NCBI GenBank assembly: GCA_021802185.1
Contig: JAKAAV010000069.1
Coordinates: forward strand, 1-8,738
Source of the DNA: Chloroflexota bacterium
Lineage (GTDB): Bacteria; Chloroflexota; Limnocylindria; Limnocylindrales; CSP1-4
Reading direction: 5' to 3'
DNA: 8,738 nucleotides
The notes beneath the pieces are model-generated. The model had not been told where the DNA came from, searched no databases, and saw only the letters and a program-made list of their open reading frames with translations. The translations under genes were made by a program, and so were the position numbers. How positions within the stretch are numbered: position 1 is the first letter of the stretch; each line of letters starts with the position of its first letter. Shown piece after piece: positions 6,742-8,738 of the stretch.

Positions 6742-6773
6742 CCATCAATGGTGCCGGTGTTACGGAACCATCA
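6742..6773 (-). promoter_or_regulatory. Repeat pair upstream of the phosphoesterase gene, possible regulator site
   Basis: The 210-bp gap 6614-6823 holds no gene. On the minus strand TGATGG occurs twice, 26 bp apart (6773-6768 and 6747-6742), and the segment between them contains an inverted ATGGT/ACCAT pair (6748-6752 with 6767-6771). It is also the most AT-containing part of the gap. No convincing -10 box or PHO box was recognised, so a promoter or operator role is only suggested. Confidence 0.25.
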
Positions 6774-6786
6774 CAGGGCCGCGGAC

Positions 6787-6812
6787 GGGGCGACTCGCCG
6801 CCCCGCACGGGG
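6787..6812 (-). terminator. GC-rich overlapping hairpins after the thioredoxin-like gene
   Basis: On the minus strand, 12-37 nt past the stop at 6824, CCCCGTGCGGGG (6812-6801) and a GGGGCG...CGCCCC stem (6804-6787) overlap and exclude each other. No U-run follows, so this is at most a weak or factor-dependent end of the arsR-permease-thioredoxin transcript. Confidence 0.3.
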
Positions 6813-6823
6813 TCGGCCGGCTG

Positions 6824-7063
6824 TCATGCCTCGGACAACCAGGCGGCGATGTCGCCGGCCGACGGAACGCGGCCGTAGCTGCGGATGACGCCGTCGATGA
6901 TGAGGCCGGGCGTCGCGAGGATGCCGTGCTGCGCGATCTCGCGGTAGTCGGTCACCTTGACGATCTGGGCCTCGACGCCGGCCATCGTGGCCGCCTCGCG
7001 CGCGTTCGAGGCCAGCTTCTGGCAGTTCGCGCACCCGGGCCCGAGCACTTCGATCCTGATCAC
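6824..7063 (-). CDS. Small thioredoxin-like CxxC protein (TM0996/MTH895 type)
   Basis: Encodes 79 residues, the typical length of the archaeal/bacterial redox-active disulfide protein 2 group. MIRIEVLGPGCANCQKL places the active-site dithiol at Cys11 and Cys14 after the first strand. TPGLIIDG (51-58) supplies the cis-proline (Pro52) and next strand. There is no signal peptide, so it is cytoplasmic. Such proteins are often encoded next to COG0701 permeases and ArsR repressors and presumably reduce the cargo or the permease/sensor thiols; this role is inferred from neighbourhood. The GTG start is fixed by an AGGAGG 8 nt upstream, which overlaps the permease stop codon (gap 12 nt), so the two are co-translated. 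Confidence 0.9.
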   Translation of the reverse strand: MIRIEVLGPGCANCQKLASNAREAATMAGVEAQIVKVTDYREIAQHGILATPGLIIDGVIRSYGRVPSAGDIAAWLSEA

Positions 7064-7071
7064 GATCCGGT

Positions 7072-7077
7072 CCTCCT
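7072..7077 (-). promoter_or_regulatory. Shine-Dalgarno of the thioredoxin-like gene, overlapping the permease stop
   Basis: AGGAGG on the minus strand is formed from the last bases of the permease TAG stop (TAGGAGG), 8 nt before the GTG at 7063. Ribosomes finishing the permease would sit on this site, favouring coupled synthesis. Confidence 0.8.
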
Positions 7078-8119
7078 AGGCGATGAGCAGGTTGAACAGG
7101 TAGCCGATGGCGAGGATCCCGACGATCACCACCGCAGCGAAGACGGCGAGGAGCTGCGGCTTGATGACGCGCCGCAGGATCACGAACTCGGGCAGGCTGA
7201 TCGCGGTGATCGCCATCATGAACGCGAGCGTCGTCCCGAGCGGCATGCCCTTCTCGAGCAGCGCCTGGACCACCGGGATCGTGCCGGCCGCATTCGAGTA
7301 GAGCGGGATCGCGATGAGGACGACGAGTGGCACGGCCAGCGGGTTGCCGCGGCCGCCGAGGGAGACCACGAGGTCGGTCGGGACGAAACCGTGGATGAAC
7401 GCTCCGACGCCGATCCCGACGAGCAGGTACGGGGTGATCTTCCTGACGAGATCCCGCGTGTAGCGCCAGGCGTCCGACAGCCGATCCGCCCACGTGAGGC
7501 GGACCTCGATGATTGGCCGGCCCTGCGCCTGGATCTGCCAGACGTAGTCCTCGACATAGCGCTCCAGGTGCAGCCGTCCGATGACGAGCCCGCCGGCGAT
7601 GGCGACGACGAGCCCGGCTGCCATGTACGTGAGCGCGATGCCCGGCCCGAACAGGCCCCAGAGGAGCACGAGCGCGACCTCGTTGACCATCGGCGAGCTG
7701 ATGAGGAACGCGAACGTGACACCGAGCGGGACACCCGCCTCGACGAAGCCGATGAAGAGCGGCACCGCCGAGCACGAGCAGAACGGCGTGACGATCCCGA
7801 ACGACGCGGCGGCGACGGTCCCGGCGAGGAGACCGCGACCGGCGAGCGTGGCGCGGACCTTCTCGGGGGAGAAGAAGCCGCGCACGAGCGTCACGACCGT
7901 GACGATGCCGAGGAGCAGCAGGAGCACCTTGGGCACGTCGAGCAGGAAGAACGCGACGGCCTCGCCGAGGTGGCTCCCGCGCTCGAGGCGGAGCAGGGAG
8001 AACGCGGCCCAGTCGGCCAGGGGCGCATTCGCGAACCACGCGACGAGCCACGCGGCGACCGCCGTCACGACGATGACGGGGAGCGGCGGCCGTGGCCGGC
8101 GGACGGCGAGCGTGGTCAT
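7076..8119 (-). CDS. ArsP/YraQ-type permease (COG0701)
   Basis: Encodes 347 residues with about eight to nine membrane segments. Family motifs are clear: FGIVTPFCSCSAVPLF (107-122, with Cys114 and Cys116), the following SSPMVNEVAL (141-150), and in the second half IPLYSNAAGTIPVV (271-284) and ISLPEFVILRRVIKPQ (307-322). Residues about 185-225 are a hydrophilic loop between halves. Characterised relatives (ArsP) export trivalent organoarsenicals using conserved Cys residues; others have unknown cargo, so the substrate here is not certain. The ATG at 8119 overlaps the arsR stop as ATGA, giving translational coupling. The open frame extends to 8188, but that Arg-rich stretch lies within arsR and is rejected. 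Confidence 0.92.
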   Translation of the reverse strand: MTTLAVRRPRPPLPVIVVTAVAAWLVAWFANAPLADWAAFSLLRLERGSHLGEAVAFFLLDVPKVLLLLLGIVTVVTLVRGFFSPEKVRATLAGRGLLAGTVAAASFGIVTPFCSCSAVPLFIGFVEAGVPLGVTFAFLISSPMVNEVALVLLWGLFGPGIALTYMAAGLVVAIAGGLVIGRLHLERYVEDYVWQIQAQGRPIIEVRLTWADRLSDAWRYTRDLVRKITPYLLVGIGVGAFIHGFVPTDLVVSLGGRGNPLAVPLVVLIAIPLYSNAAGTIPVVQALLEKGMPLGTTLAFMMAITAISLPEFVILRRVIKPQLLAVFAAVVIVGILAIGYLFNLLIA

Positions 8120-8574
8120 CCGAGCACGTCGCGAAGGGCGGCTTCGGCCGAGGCGCACGCCGGCTCGTCCCGTTCGTAGAACACCCATCGGGCGTCGCCG
8201 TCGTGATCGACCTGCCGGACGAGGCCGGACTGGCGCAGCCGCGCGAGGTGCATCGAGACGTTGTTCTGCCGCTCGCCGAGCGCCGCGGCCATCTCGCAGA
8301 CGCAGTGCGGTCCGTCCCGGAGCAGGCGGAGGATGCCGGCACGGGTTCGATCCGCCAGCAGGCCCGCCGCTGCCACCGCGGCCTGGACGTCGGGTGCGGG
8401 CAGGTCGAGCCGTGGGCCCGCGACGGCCGACAGATCCGGGCGGCCGCCCGGGATCGGTTCGGTGGTTTCGGGCGGCACGGGCGCGTGAGCGGCGGGCGCG
8501 GCATCGGGAAACAACTCATCGGAGACTGTCTCAACGACGGCTGATGCATTCAATCCGTCGGATGTCCCGAACAC
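8116..8574 (-). CDS. ArsR-family transcriptional repressor with CxC sensor site
   Basis: The maximal frame encodes 152 residues. The winged-helix core runs from about 68 to 135: LADRTRAGILRLLRDG, then Cys91-Val-Cys93-Glu at the start of the DNA-binding unit, the recognition helix QNNVSMHLARLRQSGL, and the wing DGDARWVFYER. CVC matches the ELCVCDLC arsenite site of classical ArsR, but the third Cys is Ala96-97 here; Cys140 near the C-terminus could supply another ligand. It likely represses its own operon until metalloid binds. The outer GTG at 8574 has no Shine-Dalgarno, and codons 1-24 have much lower GC at third positions (14 of 24) than the rest. A GTG at 8478 (120 residues, a typical ArsR length) may therefore be the true start. 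Confidence 0.88.
   Translation of the reverse strand: MFGTSDGLNASAVVETVSDELFPDAAPAAHAPVPPETTEPIPGGRPDLSAVAGPRLDLPAPDVQAAVAAAGLLADRTRAGILRLLRDGPHCVCEMAAALGERQNNVSMHLARLRQSGLVRQVDHDGDARWVFYERDEPACASAEAALRDVLG
8522..8552 (-). promoter_or_regulatory. Two palindromes, candidate ArsR operator/promoter
   Basis: GAGACTGTCTC (8522-8532, perfect 5-bp arms) and TGATGCATTCA (8542-8552, TGA/TCA ends around TGCAT) have centres 20 bp apart, two helical turns. They lie in the only AT-containing stretch between ssrA and the ArsR core. On the minus strand TTGAAT (8553-8548) could be a -35, with GACAGT (8530-8525) a poor -10 at 17 bp. If real, the first part of the nominal arsR frame is untranslated. Confidence 0.4.
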
Positions 8575-8644
8575 GGGAGCCGGACGGCCCGCCCTTGCGG
8601 CAACGGTGGCAGAGGCGACGCCCGCCGGCGGACGCCGGACGCGG

Positions 8645-8682
8645 AAACGCCGGCTCCGGTGTTGAGAGGCTGGAGCCGGCGT
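8645..8682 (-). terminator. Rho-independent terminator of ssrA
   Basis: A perfect 11-bp stem, ACGCCGGCTCC with GGAGCCGGCGT (8682-8672 with 8657-8647 on the minus strand), has a 14-nt loop and is followed by a short U-run (UUU then CCGC). It begins 11 nt past the tmRNA 3' end, the expected place for a tmRNA terminator. It separates ssrA from the arsR operon on the same strand. Confidence 0.75.
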
Positions 8683-8693
8683 CGGATGAGCGC

Positions 8694-8738
8694 TGGTGGA
8701 GATGGGGGAGGGTCGAACTCCCCGTCCAGAACCGTTGC
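8694..8738 (-). ncRNA. ssrA: tmRNA (transfer-messenger RNA), 3' end only
   Basis: The minus strand reads GGTTCTGGACGGGGAG, then the T-loop TTCGACC, CTCCCC and the encoded end CATCTCCACCA. This is the tRNA-like 3' domain of tmRNA: GGAC before the T-arm, seven acceptor nucleotides CATCTCC, discriminator A, CCA. tmRNA rescues stalled ribosomes with SmpB, acting first as alanyl-tRNA and then as template for a degradation tag. The tag ORF and 5' half lie beyond the right edge. The T-stem reads as six pairs (GGGGAG/CTCCCC) instead of five. An ordinary tRNA was considered, but the upstream bases do not form an anticodon arm in the visible part, and GGAC fits tmRNA. Confidence 0.8.

Noticed and set aside
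6614..6808. Longer phosphoesterase start using the open frame up to 6808
   Set aside because: The added residues are Arg/Pro/Ser-rich and would displace the signal peptide. A perfect AGGAGG directs the GTG at 6613.
6926..8179. Plus-strand 417-codon open frame rich in Asp/Arg/Glu
   Set aside because: Antisense shadow of the thioredoxin, permease and arsR genes, whose motifs are clear.
6771..8549. Minus-strand 592-codon frame spanning the whole arsR operon
   Set aside because: Out of frame with all three recognised genes, with Arg/Pro-rich shadow composition.
8694..8738. Ordinary tRNA 3' end
   Set aside because: The T-arm/acceptor spacing with CATCTCCACCA, preceded by GGTTCTGGAC, fits tmRNA better. 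The full gene is outside the window, so this remains slightly open.

Overview
The window is very GC-rich (roughly 70% by eye, strongly GC-ending codons) and looks chromosomal. Its left half is the conserved origin-proximal block rpmH-rnpA-yidD-yidC-khpB (jag), all on the + strand and tightly packed. High GC, a Gram-positive-type YidC with its own signal peptide, a VanW-family protein with a Pro/Ala/Ser linker, and what looks like a leaderless start together suggest a Chloroflexota (Limnocylindria-like) or a related high-GC, Gram-positive-like lineage. This assignment is an inference with low to moderate confidence.

Layout. 32-3159 (+): ribosomal protein L34, RNase P protein, YidD, the YidC membrane insertase and the KhpB/Jag RNA-binding protein. 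rnpA/yidD and yidC/khpB each overlap by an ATGA, so translational coupling is likely. The usual next gene, mnmE, is absent. Instead there is a three-fold 25-bp repeat built from the end of khpB, then a promoter-like region, then a large membrane-anchored VanW-domain protein (3266-5350, +). 5351-5497 is a convergent intergenic region with a strong hairpin and three AACCGCGG repeats. 5498-6613 (-) is a secreted phosphoesterase of the phospholipase C/acid phosphatase type. 6614-6823 is its upstream region. 6824-8574 (-) is a compact operon: ArsR-type repressor, then an ArsP/YraQ-type permease with a CSC motif, then a small CxxC thioredoxin-like protein. The repressor and permease overlap by ATGA, and the Shine-Dalgarno of the thioredoxin gene is built into the permease stop codon. 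At the right edge lies the 3' end of a tmRNA (ssrA, - strand), followed by a clear hairpin terminator.

How the genes work together. The left block couples ribosome assembly, tRNA 5' processing and membrane-protein insertion. The right operon is a typical metalloid or thiol-responsive efflux unit: a sensor with a CxC site, a permease of the organoarsenical-exporter superfamily and a dithiol redox partner. It sits directly downstream of ssrA, a common integration site, although no att repeat was found in the window. No clearly new multi-gene system was recognised. The most interesting points are regulatory and architectural: the VanW start region, the operator-like palindromes inside the nominal arsR reading frame, the split VanW-protein domain, the tandem repeats in and after khpB, and the extended YidC.
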